Source: Psychrobacter sp. 1044 (GTDB lineage: Bacteria; Pseudomonadota; Gammaproteobacteria; Pseudomonadales; Moraxellaceae). From it: a DNA stretch of 64,000 nt. Below the pieces are notes generated by a model, which saw only the letters and a program-made list of their open reading frames with translations, had not been told where the DNA came from and searched no databases. A program made the position numbers and the translations under genes. The first letter of the stretch is position 1, and each line of letters starts with the position of its first letter. Of the stretch, positions 47,670 to 58,936 are shown one piece after another. Location of the stretch: positions 186,001-250,000 of the forward strand of contig NZ_CAJHAZ010000002.1 of assembly GCF_904846525.1 (NCBI RefSeq). The letters run 5' to 3'.

Positions 47670-47722
47670 CATCTCATTTAACATTAATTAATACAATGAT
47701 TTGTCTTTTTTTAGGATACTGA

Positions 47723-49594
47723 ATGACCGCTCGCCTTTTCGCCTTGCTGAATATCTCATTTTCTTGTTCGATATGGCTGAAGCGAGGTCTTACGCTTACT
47801 TTCATTGCTGCGTCATTTAGTGCACAGTCAGCACCAGCAGAGATGGGGAGTATTACGGTTACCAGCTCTGATGCTTCGGCTGGTAGTGCTTCTGGCACAT
47901 ATGTAGCAGCAGGTTCTGGTGCTACTGGTCGTTTTACTTTGGTTCGCAATGAAAATATTGGTTATAGCAGTAATGCTGAGATAACACCATCTAGTGGTAC
48001 GCGTACCAATGGTATTGAGATCAGGAATGATTCTAATACTAGTATTGATAGAGATAAATTTAAGTACACTTTTACTATTACGCCTAATGATAACGCCTCT
48101 ATACATACCATAAAAATTGGGCAAGCCAGTTATTCAGTGGGTGGCAACTCAGAGATTGCACGTCAAACATTAAGCTTTACCCAAAATAGTCAAATTAGTA
48201 CACCTGCGCAAGCTACTATCAGAAATAATCCAAACATCCCCTATTTTTATAATGCCATGGGTGATTATTTTATGGGTAAAAAACTGGCTGGAAATAGCTT
48301 TAGCTCTAACAATACGGTTACCTTGCCACAGCTACGCTTCGATAGCTCAAATGGTGGGGATAGCGGCTTATATTATTACGGGATCACTGCGCTTAACGGT
48401 AGTGGTAATAGTAGCTCGTTTACGCCTACTACCAATAGTAGTGGACAAGTATCTTTTGCTTCTGGTCAAAAAAGAGGCACCTTGCCCCCTATGCCTACTT
48501 TTACCAATATTCTAAAAGAAACCTCTACCAGTCCCAATAATCAGACGACTTATCGGGCATTGAACGTAAATGACATCATAGCTAATAATAGCAGCTACGT
48601 CAGCTATGGTATCGCTAATGCGGACAGCAACTATGTTCTTGCGGTTAAGAATGCCAAGACTATCATCTTAACTTACGAAGGCATCATGAGAGGTAATAGT
48701 GCTATTGAAGCGGATGTGGTTGGAGAAACCTATAACGAATGGATCAGCTTTGGGGTAGAAAGTGAACCGTTGAATTACGTCTTTTCAGGCACTGTATTCA
48801 ATGATAATGGCGGTATAAATGATAGCGACATCAATGTCAAAAAAGATAACGCTACGATAGACAGCGGTATATATAACAATACCAACTTCTTCAATGGTAC
48901 TTTTGACTCTGCTGAAAGTGGTATTGCAGGTAGCACAGTCAAGCTGGTTGACTGTACAACCAATGCTCCTCTTGAAACTATCAATACTCCTACTAATATT
49001 GTCGGTAAATATGAGATTAAAATACCTATCGCTTCTCTAACTGGCAAAAGTACTGTCTGCCTGATTGAAGAAAATAGTGGTAGCACTTATCCCATTCGTA
49101 CTACTAATGAAAAAACGGTTATTTCCTTGACTACTAACAAGTATAACTATGAAAATAATAACTTTGGCAGAGTGATTGATAAAAACGTAGCTTTAGTCCT
49201 TGAAAAAGAACAAGCACTTAACGATTGCAAAATCGCCTCATTGTTACCAAATCTAGAAAACCAGCTTGCCTATAGTAAAGCCGCCCTATCTGAAGTAACT
49301 CCAGGACAATGTATTGCCTACAAAATTACTGCGACCAATCGAGCCAACCTTAGTATCAATCACTTTGTTCTACAAGACGTCTTGCAAGAAAGAAATGTAA
49401 ATGGCGCGATAGTGACGTCAAAACTTGCGAATCCAATCCACCAAGCAAGCGAATATGCCGCAGACAGTGTCGCTATCGGCAATAACGGTACTGTCAAAAC
49501 GGTAACCTCAATTTTAGATCCAAGGACAAAACGTAGTTTTTACTTTAATACTAAGTATGGCTCGACACACTCTAATACACCCGATACCCCTTAA
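47723..49594 (+). CDS. Secreted surface protein with SdrD-B-like and DUF11-like domains
   Basis: A 623-residue protein with a signal peptide (cleavage likely after SAQSA near residue 37). Residues about 38-340 are Ser/Asn/Thr-rich beta-type sequence. From about 350 (FSGTVFNDNGGINDSD to GIAGSTVKLVDC and GKYEIKIPIASLTGKSTVCLIEEN) it resembles an SdrD-B/Cna-B fold; from about 510 (TPGQCIAYKITATNRANLSINHFVLQDVL) it resembles a DUF11 repeat. Such proteins are adhesin- or matrix-like. It ends without anchor, autotransporter barrel or sorting motif. AGGATACTGA precedes ATG 47723. Isolated between mnmA and purB, so possibly an insertion. Confidence 0.75.
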   Translation: MTARLFALLNISFSCSIWLKRGLTLTFIAASFSAQSAPAEMGSITVTSSDASAGSASGTYVAAGSGATGRFTLVRNENIGYSSNAEITPSSGTRTNGIEIRNDSNTSIDRDKFKYTFTITPNDNASIHTIKIGQASYSVGGNSEIARQTLSFTQNSQISTPAQATIRNNPNIPYFYNAMGDYFMGKKLAGNSFSSNNTVTLPQLRFDSSNGGDSGLYYYGITALNGSGNSSSFTPTTNSSGQVSFASGQKRGTLPPMPTFTNILKETSTSPNNQTTYRALNVNDIIANNSSYVSYGIANADSNYVLAVKNAKTIILTYEGIMRGNSAIEADVVGETYNEWISFGVESEPLNYVFSGTVFNDNGGINDSDINVKKDNATIDSGIYNNTNFFNGTFDSAESGIAGSTVKLVDCTTNAPLETINTPTNIVGKYEIKIPIASLTGKSTVCLIEENSGSTYPIRTTNEKTVISLTTNKYNYENNNFGRVIDKNVALVLEKEQALNDCKIASLLPNLENQLAYSKAALSEVTPGQCIAYKITATNRANLSINHFVLQDVLQERNVNGAIVTSKLANPIHQASEYAADSVAIGNNGTVKTVTSILDPRTKRSFYFNTKYGSTHSNTPDTP

Positions 49595-49728
49595 TAATCG
49601 CGTTATATGCATATTTTGATTTTATCAACGGCTACATTTGCTACACTACCCGTATTTTTTTGACCACAGTCTTATATGATGTGTTCATTTGTGGGATTTC
49701 ACAGTTTTCATCACTTTTACTTTTTTAA

Positions 49729-51135
<1,407 letters not shown>

Positions 51136-51165
51136 CTGGCAACGCGCTTATCTTTATGAAATGTA

Positions 51166-51206
51166 AAAAAGATATAAACGAGCATTCATTTATATCTTTT
51201 TAAAAA
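51166..51206. terminator. Bidirectional terminator, purB / small lipoprotein
   Basis: AAAAAAGATATAAA / TTTATATCTTTTT stem-loop between purB and the convergent small lipoprotein gene. Confidence 0.8.
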
Positions 51207-51260
51207 AACCTTACTCTAAACACTATGATTTTTTTAAATACATAGTTAATGGGTGAGGTT

Positions 51261-51455
51261 TTATTCTTTATCGTCTTCATCTTTTTTATCACTGCTATCA
51301 CCCGGTATGATCGCTTTGGTAACAGCAACAGTGCCTTTAACGACACCTTTAGTGGTTTTGTAGGCGACTTTTACAGGTACGGTGACGATTTTATGCACAC
51401 AAGCTTGCAGCATAAACATACTGGCGATAATAACGATAAACTGTAATTTTTTCAT
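51261..51455 (-). CDS. Small lipoprotein with a basic VPVK...TTKG body
   Basis: A 64-residue lipoprotein: MKKLQFIVIIASMFMLQAC with lipobox LQAC (Cys19), then HKIVTVPVKVAYKTTKGVVKG and an acidic tail (DSSDKKDEDDKE). It resembles a small lipoprotein group I have seen in Acinetobacter and relatives, of unknown function. AGGAAATTT lies before ATG 51455; the frame extends to 51482 but the lipoprotein signal fixes the later start. Monocistronic, convergent with purB. Confidence 0.85.
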   Translation of the reverse strand: MKKLQFIVIIASMFMLQACVHKIVTVPVKVAYKTTKGVVKGTVAVTKAIIPGDSSDKKDEDDKE

Positions 51456-51611
51456 AAATTTCCTACGGATAATGAGAGGCACTGATGGCTATATTTTGAC
51501 CATCAGCTAGACGTTAATCATAAACCAATATATGTCAGCTATAAAGCACTGTTCTAGTTTTATATTCTGTCTACTTTGATATCCTTTCTACTTAAACACA
51601 CGGATCTACCC

Positions 51612-52784
51612 ATGACTTCTATACCGCTTTGTTTACCCGACTCTATCACGCCTGAGCAATTTTTAAGCGAATACTGGCAAAAAAAGCCACTCTTAATTAA
51701 ACAAGGCTTACCACAGCTAATTGGCATGTTTGAGCCTGACGACATGCTTGGTCTAGCCCTAGAAGAAGACGCCTCGGCGCGCTTACTAACTCAAGCAGCA
51801 AGTAAAAAAGAAGGTCAGGCGCAGTGGCAACTTAAAAAAAGCCCATTGACTGAAACTGATTTCGATAACTTACCTGAGCAATGGACGGTATTGGTGCAGA
51901 ATATGGAACAGTGGTCGCCTGAGCTTGGTCAATTGTGGCAAGCCTTTGACTTTATTCCACAATGGCAACGTGATGACATCATGGTTTCTTATGCGCCAAA
52001 AGGTGGTTCAGTCGGCAAACACTATGATGATTATGATGTGTTTTTAGCGCAAGGGTTTGGGTCTAGACGTTGGCAACTGGGCAAATTCTGTGATAAAAAT
52101 ACCGAGTTTGTCGCCGATGAGCCGATTCGCCTCTTTGATGACATGGGTGAGATTATTTTTGATGAAATATTAGAAGCCGGTGACGTACTTTACGTACCGC
52201 CGAAGCTGTCGCATTTTGGTGTGGCACAAGACGATTGCTTAACCTTTTCATTTGGCTGCCGTCGTCCTAACTTGATGCAAATCATCGACAACTTAGCTGA
52301 TATCGCCACCAACGATAGCGATTTATTTATCCCAATGCTGTTGCCACAAGCGCTGCAAGCGTCAGGTGAATTGCAAGCGAGCAGCATCAATGCGATCAAA
52401 GATCAGCTATTACAAATGCTACAGTCTGAGCGTGGTGATGATATCATTCGTCAAGCAGTTTCTGAAGTCGTCAGCAAACGCCAGTATGATGCGCTGATGC
52501 CAGAGGATACACTAGATACGGATGAGCTCATGCAAGCTCTAGCAGAAGGTGCCACCTTGCAAGCGGATTATAGCAATCGTTTGCTCTATAGCCAGACTAA
52601 TGATGGCATTGTGCTATATGCCAATGGTCAGCGCATTGACGGGCTTGATGATACAACAGTAGCGGTATTGGTGCGTTTGGCTAATGGCGAACACCTAAAT
52701 AGTCAAGATGTCACCGATGTCGATGCAGATGATTTGAGCGAATGGCTAGAGAACGGCTGGGTGTGGATTGATATTGCTGAATAA
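51612..52784 (+). CDS. roxA: RoxA/YcfD-type ribosomal oxygenase (JmjC cupin)
   Basis: About 390 residues. Homologs of the YcfD/RoxA type are Fe(II)/2-oxoglutarate oxygenases that hydroxylate an arginine of ribosomal protein uL16. The iron facial triad is visible as His137-x-Asp139 (GKHYDDYDVF) and His201 (LSHFGVAQ). A winged-helix-like C-terminal domain follows, as in the family (373 residues in E. coli). ATG 51612 is chosen; the frame extends to TTG 51576. It is divergent from the small lipoprotein and shares a terminator with the put genes. Confidence 0.88.
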   Translation: MTSIPLCLPDSITPEQFLSEYWQKKPLLIKQGLPQLIGMFEPDDMLGLALEEDASARLLTQAASKKEGQAQWQLKKSPLTETDFDNLPEQWTVLVQNMEQWSPELGQLWQAFDFIPQWQRDDIMVSYAPKGGSVGKHYDDYDVFLAQGFGSRRWQLGKFCDKNTEFVADEPIRLFDDMGEIIFDEILEAGDVLYVPPKLSHFGVAQDDCLTFSFGCRRPNLMQIIDNLADIATNDSDLFIPMLLPQALQASGELQASSINAIKDQLLQMLQSERGDDIIRQAVSEVVSKRQYDALMPEDTLDTDELMQALAEGATLQADYSNRLLYSQTNDGIVLYANGQRIDGLDDTTVAVLVRLANGEHLNSQDVTDVDADDLSEWLENGWVWIDIAE

Positions 52785-52821
52785 TATCTATTAATCAGAC
52801 ATTAATCAAATAACGCAAATA

Positions 52822-52866
52822 AAAAAAACCGCTATCTGACAATTATTCAGATAGCGGTTTTTTCTT
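52822..52866. terminator. Bidirectional terminator, roxA / put genes
   Basis: AAAACCGCTATCTGA / TCAGATAGCGGTTTT, a 15-bp perfect stem with A- and T-runs on either side, between convergent genes. Confidence 0.92.
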
Positions 52867-52959
52867 ATAAATCGTATTTGGTATTTATAGCTATACCAAT
52901 CACTGCTTAGCACTTATCAAAACGGATATAAAAGCCAAGCGGGTTTGTAATTAATACGG

Positions 52960-53652
52960 TTATTCTGTACCAAGTTCAAGCAAGCTAGCATTACCACCGA
53001 TCGCTGTGGTATTGATTGTTTTTACACGCTCAGTGACAAAACGATGCAAATAATCAGGCGTTAGCATCTCTAACAAGCCTTCCATATCGGTGACACTAAT
53101 GACTTGCGTTAAGATACCGTCTGTATTGGCAAGCTCTTGGCTGATAGCCTGCACTTCGCTTCGATTACCAGAGACTGCAACCTGTGCCAGACGATCGATA
53201 TATAAAAGCGTAACGGTTTGCGAGTCATTCGCCACACTCAATACATCTTCGCTGATACCTGTATCATATAGTATCTTGGCAGCTTCATTGCACATCTCAT
53301 CTTGGCTTGGGCAATGCAGGATGACTTCATTACCTGTCAATAGTGCTGCTACCAGCTGTCCCAATACTGCCATGGCTCTAGCAGATTCACCACCAATAAC
53401 CATGGTCTTACCACGACCAGTGACATATAGATCGTTGGACTCACCAGTTGCACCAGTCATGCGATGCACCTCATCCAAGCTAGGCGCGGCGCTCAATAGA
53501 TGATTGAACAAACGCTTTGCTTTATTGGCGTCACCAGTCAGCAGCGCCAATTTTGGAATAGCCGCTTGCAGATATGTTGCGCGATTCACTGCGCCAAGTA
53601 ATCGCCAAGATTCACAAACCTGGGCATGATTTTTTTTGAATTCAGTCGCCAT
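52960..53652 (-). CDS. Free-standing PutA C-terminal domain protein
   Basis: A 230-residue protein equivalent to the last part of long PutA proteins. GATGESNDLYVTGRGKTMVIGG aligns with GPTGERNTWTLLPRERVLCIA of E. coli PutA, and the end KTINTTAIGGNASLLELG with SVNTAAAGGNASLMTIG. In fused PutA this domain has an aldehyde-dehydrogenase-like fold without catalytic residues and closes the substrate-channelling tunnel and dimer flap. GGGGAAG lies 4 bp before ATG 53652, and the gene starts 11 bp after the PutA stop. So it is a real separate gene, probably acting in complex with PutA; the pairing is inference. Confidence 0.85.
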   Translation of the reverse strand: MATEFKKNHAQVCESWRLLGAVNRATYLQAAIPKLALLTGDANKAKRLFNHLLSAAPSLDEVHRMTGATGESNDLYVTGRGKTMVIGGESARAMAVLGQLVAALLTGNEVILHCPSQDEMCNEAAKILYDTGISEDVLSVANDSQTVTLLYIDRLAQVAVSGNRSEVQAISQELANTDGILTQVISVTDMEGLLEMLTPDYLHRFVTERVKTINTTAIGGNASLLELGTE

Positions 53653-53663
53653 GTTGCTTCCCC

Positions 53664-56600
53664 TTATGCGAGTTCTGTTTGAGTGGTGGTTTGGGTAGTA
53701 GTATTAGCAGTTGTCTGGTTGCCGCTATTTGACTCTAAGCTAAGCTGCATCAAACGTGCGACATAATGCGGGCCACCAGCTTTAGGACCCGTGCCAGACA
53801 GACCACAACCACCGAATGGTTGTACGTTTACGACGGCACCGATTTGGTTGCGGTTGATGTAAGTATTACCTACAAACGCACGGCGCTCGATGTGCTCAAC
53901 GGTATTTTCGATACGACTATGAATACCCAAGGTCAAGCCAAAGCCTGTCGCGTTGATGGCATCAATCAACTTATTCAGATCACGTGCTTGATAACGCAGT
54001 ACGTGTAGAATCGGACCAAAGTGCTCACCACCGATGACATCTATGGTTTTCACTTCGATCGCTGTTGGCAATACAAAGGTAGACTGTTCTTGACTGACAA
54101 CTGAGCTTGAGCTCATTGGCGTCTGTGCCAAGATAGTCGCCGTTGGCTCAGCGTCCATACGCTCGATATGCGCTTCAAGACTACGTTTGGCATCCGCATC
54201 AATCACTGGGCCCACATCTGTAGCAGCATATAAAGGATTGCCGACCGATAGCTCAGCCATATTACCTTGTAATAGCTCAATTAAATTATCAGCCATTTCT
54301 TCTTGCACGCACAATATACGACAAGCTGAGCAACGCTGACCTGCTGAACCAAATGCAGATAAAACAGCGTCTCTAACCACTTGTTCTGGCAATGCCGTTG
54401 AATCAACGATCATAGCATTCTGACCACCAGTTTCAGCGATAAAGACAGGTAACTCACCACTGGCTTGTGCATGATCATTTAGGCTTTGGTTAATACGTTG
54501 AGCCGTTTGGGTTGAACCCGTAAATATCACACCTGCTATATTGTCAGCCGCTGTCAATGCACCACCAACATCGCCAGCACCGATCACTAACTGTAAGGCT
54601 TGTGTTGGTACGCCTGCTTGGTACATTAGCTGAGCACCAAAATGGGCAATCAAGCTGGTTTGTTCGGCAGGTTTCGCCACCACCGTATTACCTGCTGCTA
54701 GCGCCGCTACGATTTGACCCGTATAGATAGCCAATGGAAAGTTCCATGGACTAATACAGACAAAGGTACCACGTGCTTTATAAACTTGACGAGATTGCTT
54801 GCCAGCCAAATCGGTGAATTCATGCACGACGTCGTCTAGACGCTCTGTTTCATCGGCATAAAAACGGCAGAAATCAACCGCTTCTTTGATTTCATCAATA
54901 CCGTCTTGAAGGGTTTTTCCCGCTTCGATTTGGCATAGCGCCATTAGCTCAGCGTAGTTTTCTTCATAGAGATCCGCTATCTTACGCAATATTTCAGCAC
55001 GCTTAGCAGCTGATACTGCTTGCCAGACACTTTGCCCTGCCACTGCCGCATCGATTGCTTGACCAGCTATTTCAGCATTGGCATAAGTGACTTCACCAGC
55101 ACTTACTTCGTGGTTCCAAGGTGCACGTACGGTTTGAGTCTCAAGCTTATGTGTTACGCCATTTACTTCATATTCATCAACTGCTTTGCCCTTGACGACG
55201 GACGTCGCTGACCAAGTTTTATGCAAATGGCTATCGATAGCAGATTTAAAGGGCAGCCATTGTGACTCTACGAATATATTAGGGCCAAAACTGGCACGGC
55301 GCGCACCATAAATCTCTAACGGCAACGGAATCTCTGGATTGTGCAATGTCGCATTGGCCAGTAGCTTGTCATAAGGATGTACTGTCAGCTTTTCAATCGG
55401 ATAAGACTTGTCTAGCAGCTGATGGACAAACGAGCTGTTGGCACCGTTTTCGAGCAAGCGACGTACCAAGTACGGCAGTAAGTCTTTATGCGCGCCAACT
55501 GGGGCATAAATACGTACCGGAATTTTATACGCTTGTAAGATATGATCATAAAGAGCATCGCCCATACCGTGCAAACGCTGAAACTCAAAGTCTCTATGCT
55601 TACTCATGGTCATAATTGACGCTAGGGTGTGCGCATTGTGTGTCGCAAACTGTGGCCAAATCAAGCCTCGCAGATGATCTGACAATAAGAAACGCGCACA
55701 GGCAAGGTAAGCAGTATCCGTGCCTTCTTTGCGTGTCCAGACAGGATAGCCTGACAGACCTTTTTGCTGGGCAAGCTTGATCTCAGTATCCCAATAGGCA
55801 CCCTTTACCAGACGTACTGGAATACGATCTCCCACCTCAGTCGATAGACGAGCCAGCCACACCAAAATAGCGATGGCGCGCTTAGAGTAACCTTGCACGA
55901 CCAAGCCAAGACCATCCCAGTCAGCCGTCAAATTGTCACGGTACAAAGACTCAAACAGTTTTAAAGAAATTTCAAGGCGGTCGGCTTCTTCGGCATCGAT
56001 ACTAAGGTCAACGTTGACTTCACGTGCCGCTTCGATAAGCAGCAAGCAGCGTTGACGCAATAAACCCATGACTTGGGCTTCTTGCGTGGCTTCATAGCGA
56101 GGGTGCAATGCTGACAGCTTGATAGACACTGATGGCTTAGGCATGCCTTCTTTGACTTTGATACTGGCAGTGGCTCTGATCGCATGCAGGTAGTCATTGA
56201 AGTATTTTTCAGCGTCTTTATGCGCAATAGCCGCTTCACCGAGCATATCAAACGAATAGGTATAGCCTTTATTACGATAAGGTTGGCTATTTTTATTGGC
56301 GTCTTCGATGGTCTCGCCCAATACAAACTGATGACCCATGATACGCATGGCTTTTTGCATGGCACTACGAATGACAGGTTCACCCATCTTTTTAGTCATG
56401 CGATCCAAAAAGCCTGATGCTGTGGTGCTACTATCAATACTGACGACACGACCAGTCATCATCATGCCCCATGTTGAGGCATTGACCATAAAACCGTTGT
56501 CATTTTTGATGTGCTTTTTCCAATCAGCCACACTCATTTTGTCATGAATCAACGCATCAGCAGTATAATTGTCTGGCACTCGAATCAAGGCTTCTGCCAA

Positions 56601-56918
56601 GCTCATCAGCAAGATACCTTCTTGGGTATCAAGACTATACTCAAGCAGTAATGAGTCGACCATCTTGACCGCTTTGCCATCATTACGTACATGCTCAACC
56701 AGCTGGCGCGTTTGCTCAGCAGCGGCGTCACGTTCTTCTGTGCTGGGTTCAGCAAGTGGCAATAATTTGGACAACCAGCGCTCTTCATCAACGCTATACA
56801 ACGGCGAAATACGGGCGTGCAGAGTTTCTGCCGACTGGGCAATATAATCTGGCGATAGCAAATCGACAGGATTAAACAAAATCGGCTCTTGCGGGGTAAA
56901 CTGGTCTACTGGGTTCAT
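53664..56918 (-). CDS. putA: Bifunctional proline dehydrogenase/P5C dehydrogenase PutA, core form
   Basis: A 1084-residue enzyme oxidising proline to glutamate. The FAD-dependent PRODH barrel occupies roughly residues 200-520 (RLVKGAYWDTEIKLAQ, FATHNAHTLASI, APVGAHKDLLPYLVRRLLENG); the P5C dehydrogenase half has catalytic Glu829 (FIAETGGQN) and Cys863 (GSAGQRCSACR) and ends GLSGTGPKAGGPHYVARLM. There is no N-terminal ribbon-helix-helix, so it is not the put repressor. It ends in a Gln/Thr-rich tail where long PutAs continue into a C-terminal domain, which is the next gene. GGAGTTGTT precedes ATG 56918. Confidence 0.96.
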   Translation of the reverse strand: MNPVDQFTPQEPILFNPVDLLSPDYIAQSAETLHARISPLYSVDEERWLSKLLPLAEPSTEERDAAAEQTRQLVEHVRNDGKAVKMVDSLLLEYSLDTQEGILLMSLAEALIRVPDNYTADALIHDKMSVADWKKHIKNDNGFMVNASTWGMMMTGRVVSIDSSTTASGFLDRMTKKMGEPVIRSAMQKAMRIMGHQFVLGETIEDANKNSQPYRNKGYTYSFDMLGEAAIAHKDAEKYFNDYLHAIRATASIKVKEGMPKPSVSIKLSALHPRYEATQEAQVMGLLRQRCLLLIEAAREVNVDLSIDAEEADRLEISLKLFESLYRDNLTADWDGLGLVVQGYSKRAIAILVWLARLSTEVGDRIPVRLVKGAYWDTEIKLAQQKGLSGYPVWTRKEGTDTAYLACARFLLSDHLRGLIWPQFATHNAHTLASIMTMSKHRDFEFQRLHGMGDALYDHILQAYKIPVRIYAPVGAHKDLLPYLVRRLLENGANSSFVHQLLDKSYPIEKLTVHPYDKLLANATLHNPEIPLPLEIYGARRASFGPNIFVESQWLPFKSAIDSHLHKTWSATSVVKGKAVDEYEVNGVTHKLETQTVRAPWNHEVSAGEVTYANAEIAGQAIDAAVAGQSVWQAVSAAKRAEILRKIADLYEENYAELMALCQIEAGKTLQDGIDEIKEAVDFCRFYADETERLDDVVHEFTDLAGKQSRQVYKARGTFVCISPWNFPLAIYTGQIVAALAAGNTVVAKPAEQTSLIAHFGAQLMYQAGVPTQALQLVIGAGDVGGALTAADNIAGVIFTGSTQTAQRINQSLNDHAQASGELPVFIAETGGQNAMIVDSTALPEQVVRDAVLSAFGSAGQRCSACRILCVQEEMADNLIELLQGNMAELSVGNPLYAATDVGPVIDADAKRSLEAHIERMDAEPTATILAQTPMSSSSVVSQEQSTFVLPTAIEVKTIDVIGGEHFGPILHVLRYQARDLNKLIDAINATGFGLTLGIHSRIENTVEHIERRAFVGNTYINRNQIGAVVNVQPFGGCGLSGTGPKAGGPHYVARLMQLSLESNSGNQTTANTTTQTTTQTELA

Positions 56919-56936
56919 AACAACTCCATAACTATC

Positions 56937-57640
56937 GTTTAAAAACCATCATAAATAGTGCTTTAGGAAGTCTGATCGTCTGGTATAACTAGCCATCACC
57001 ATCATTCATTTAGATGACGGCTATCGATAGATACTTATAACAATAATCAAAAGTCCAAACGGCGCCATCACAAAACGAGAAAATCCAGCATAGGCTGGAA
57101 GCGGTTAAGTAGGTCGTTCGACTGTTAAACGGGCTACGTTAACAATACAAAGGCAACAACGAACAGCTAAGCGGCATTAGTGCCTTCTTCTTGTTTGTAG
57201 TGAAAGGAGTGTGATGATCAGATATCGCTATTAAAACGAAAAAATCGCTTTAGCAAAAAAATCTGCCATCTTGGGTGCTGCTAATTCACTGTAAGAAAAA
57301 CCTCTACGGCGTTGATTGAGGTGATGCGCTTAACTCGGCTATAATATCATGAAAAAAATTTTCAAACTAACGATATTGCTTATTTTCACAAATTAATATA
57401 TTTCTAAAAAACAATCAGTTAACAGCACTTTATCCCTTATGACGCACTGGTTATACTTTTCTATTTACTATTGGCGATTAATTATTTTATTAAATCAAAC
57501 ACTTGAATATATTTAGGGAAATTTGAGCCATTTTAAATCAAAAAAAACCCCTTTATCGTTTCCGAATAAAGAGGAATTTAACGTAACAAAACTCAAAAGC
57601 AGTAAAGTAATATCGAACGCTCACCGCATCCTAGTAAAAC
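56937..57640. other. 704-bp gene-free stretch between putA and the NCS2 gene
   Basis: It must contain the putA promoter (minus strand) and holds the NCS2 terminator at 57539. A plus-strand promoter-like pair TTGAGG (57316) and TATAAT (57340), 18 bp apart, points into empty sequence. A short palindrome TCCAGC-ATAG-GCTGGA is at about 57085-57100. No convincing coding frame. Confidence 0.5.
57539..57576 (-). terminator. Terminator of the NCS2 permease gene
   Basis: On the minus strand CCTCTTTAT / ATAAAGGGG stem with an 11-base loop, followed by eight T. Confidence 0.85.
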
Positions 57641-58936
57641 TTATAAAACCACCAACTTGGTCAGCAAAATAACCGTCAATACCCAAACTGGGATCGTAAT
57701 TTCAGAGAATTTACCGGTCATCAGTTTTACCGCGGTAAAAGTGATAAAACCAAGCGCAATACCATCAGCGATAGAGTACGTCAGCGGGGTCAATAACAGA
57801 ACAACCGCTACAGGAGCCGCTTCTGTCAAATCTTCCCAGTTGATTTCTTTTAGGGTAAATAACATCAGTACCGACACATAGAAAATCGCGCCAGCTGTGG
57901 CGTAAGCAGGAATCATACCAGCCAATGGTGCAAAGAAAATACTCAGCACAAACAATACGCCAACCGTCACTGCCATCAGACCTGTACGACCACCTGATGC
58001 TACTCCAGAAGCACTCTCAATATAACTGGTAGTCGATGACGTACCCAACATTGCACCAGCGACCGTAGCAGCAGAATCCGCCAGTAACGCTTTGTCCATA
58101 TTAGGAATATTGCCGTCTTTATCAATTAAACCTGCTTTATTGGCAATACCAACCAAACTACCTGTCGTATCAAATAAATCGACGAATAAGAAGGCAAAAA
58201 TAACGCTGATCATACCAACGTCAAAGGCACCGGCAATATCAAGCTCCATCAATGTTGGTGTGATAGATGGCGGCGCAGACATGATGCCAGCAAACTGTGT
58301 ATGGCCTGTCAACAAGCTAATCACGGTGATAACCAAGATACCAATCGTCACGGCACCTGGGACTTTTTTATAGACCAAACCAATAATAATAAAGAAACCC
58401 AAAGCAGCCATCATAGGCGCAAATGAGGTCATGTCACCTAGCATTACCAATGTCGCATCACGACCGACAATGATACCTGAGCTCTGTAGCGCAATAAATG
58501 CTAAGAAAGCACCAATACCTGCCACAATACCTTGCTTAAGGCTGTTTGGAATGGCATTGATAACCCATTCGCGAATCTTAAACAAACTCAAAATGATAAA
58601 CAAGCAACCCGATAAGAAAACAGCACCTAGCGCAGTTTGCCAAGCGTAGCCCATACCCAATACAACACCGTAAGTAAAAAAGGCGTTCAAACCCATACCT
58701 GGTGCGAGTGCCACCGGGAGTCTGGCATAGATACCCATAATAAAGCAGCCTATTGCCGCTGCTAAACAGGTAGCAACAAATACCGCCCCTTTATCCATAC
58801 CAGCTTCCGCCAATACGTTGGGGTTGACAAAGATGATATAAGCCATGGTTAAAAAGGTAGTTATACCGGCAAGGATTTCCGTTTTGACTGTGGTGTTTTC
58901 ACCATTAATACCAAAATAGCGTTCAATTGCATTCAT
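57641..58936 (-). CDS. NCS2/AzgA-type purine permease
   Basis: A 431-residue membrane protein of the AzgA-like NCS2 group (adenine, guanine or hypoxanthine uptake with protons). VKTEILAGITTFLTMAYIIFVNPNVLAEAGMD opens it; ALAPGMGLNAFFTYGVV and the substrate-site blocks FVDLFDTTGSLVG and LGTSSTTSYIESASGVASGGRTGL are conserved. About 12-14 hydrophobic segments. The ribosome site is weak. The leader contains a strong hairpin at 58994. Adenine versus guanine specificity cannot be read. Confidence 0.92.
   Translation of the reverse strand: MNAIERYFGINGENTTVKTEILAGITTFLTMAYIIFVNPNVLAEAGMDKGAVFVATCLAAAIGCFIMGIYARLPVALAPGMGLNAFFTYGVVLGMGYAWQTALGAVFLSGCLFIILSLFKIREWVINAIPNSLKQGIVAGIGAFLAFIALQSSGIIVGRDATLVMLGDMTSFAPMMAALGFFIIIGLVYKKVPGAVTIGILVITVISLLTGHTQFAGIMSAPPSITPTLMELDIAGAFDVGMISVIFAFLFVDLFDTTGSLVGIANKAGLIDKDGNIPNMDKALLADSAATVAGAMLGTSSTTSYIESASGVASGGRTGLMAVTVGVLFVLSIFFAPLAGMIPAYATAGAIFYVSVLMLFTLKEINWEDLTEAAPVAVVLLLTPLTYSIADGIALGFITFTAVKLMTGKFSEITIPVWVLTVILLTKLVVL

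Noticed and set aside
53652..53666. PutA split as a sequencing frameshift
   Set aside because: PutA stops cleanly after a low-complexity tail, and the next gene has its own well-spaced GGGGAAG and ATG, which fits a designed two-gene layout better than an error.
57214..57234. Six-codon peptide after a perfect AAAGGAG
   Set aside because: Too short to support and no same-strand gene downstream that a leader peptide could control.
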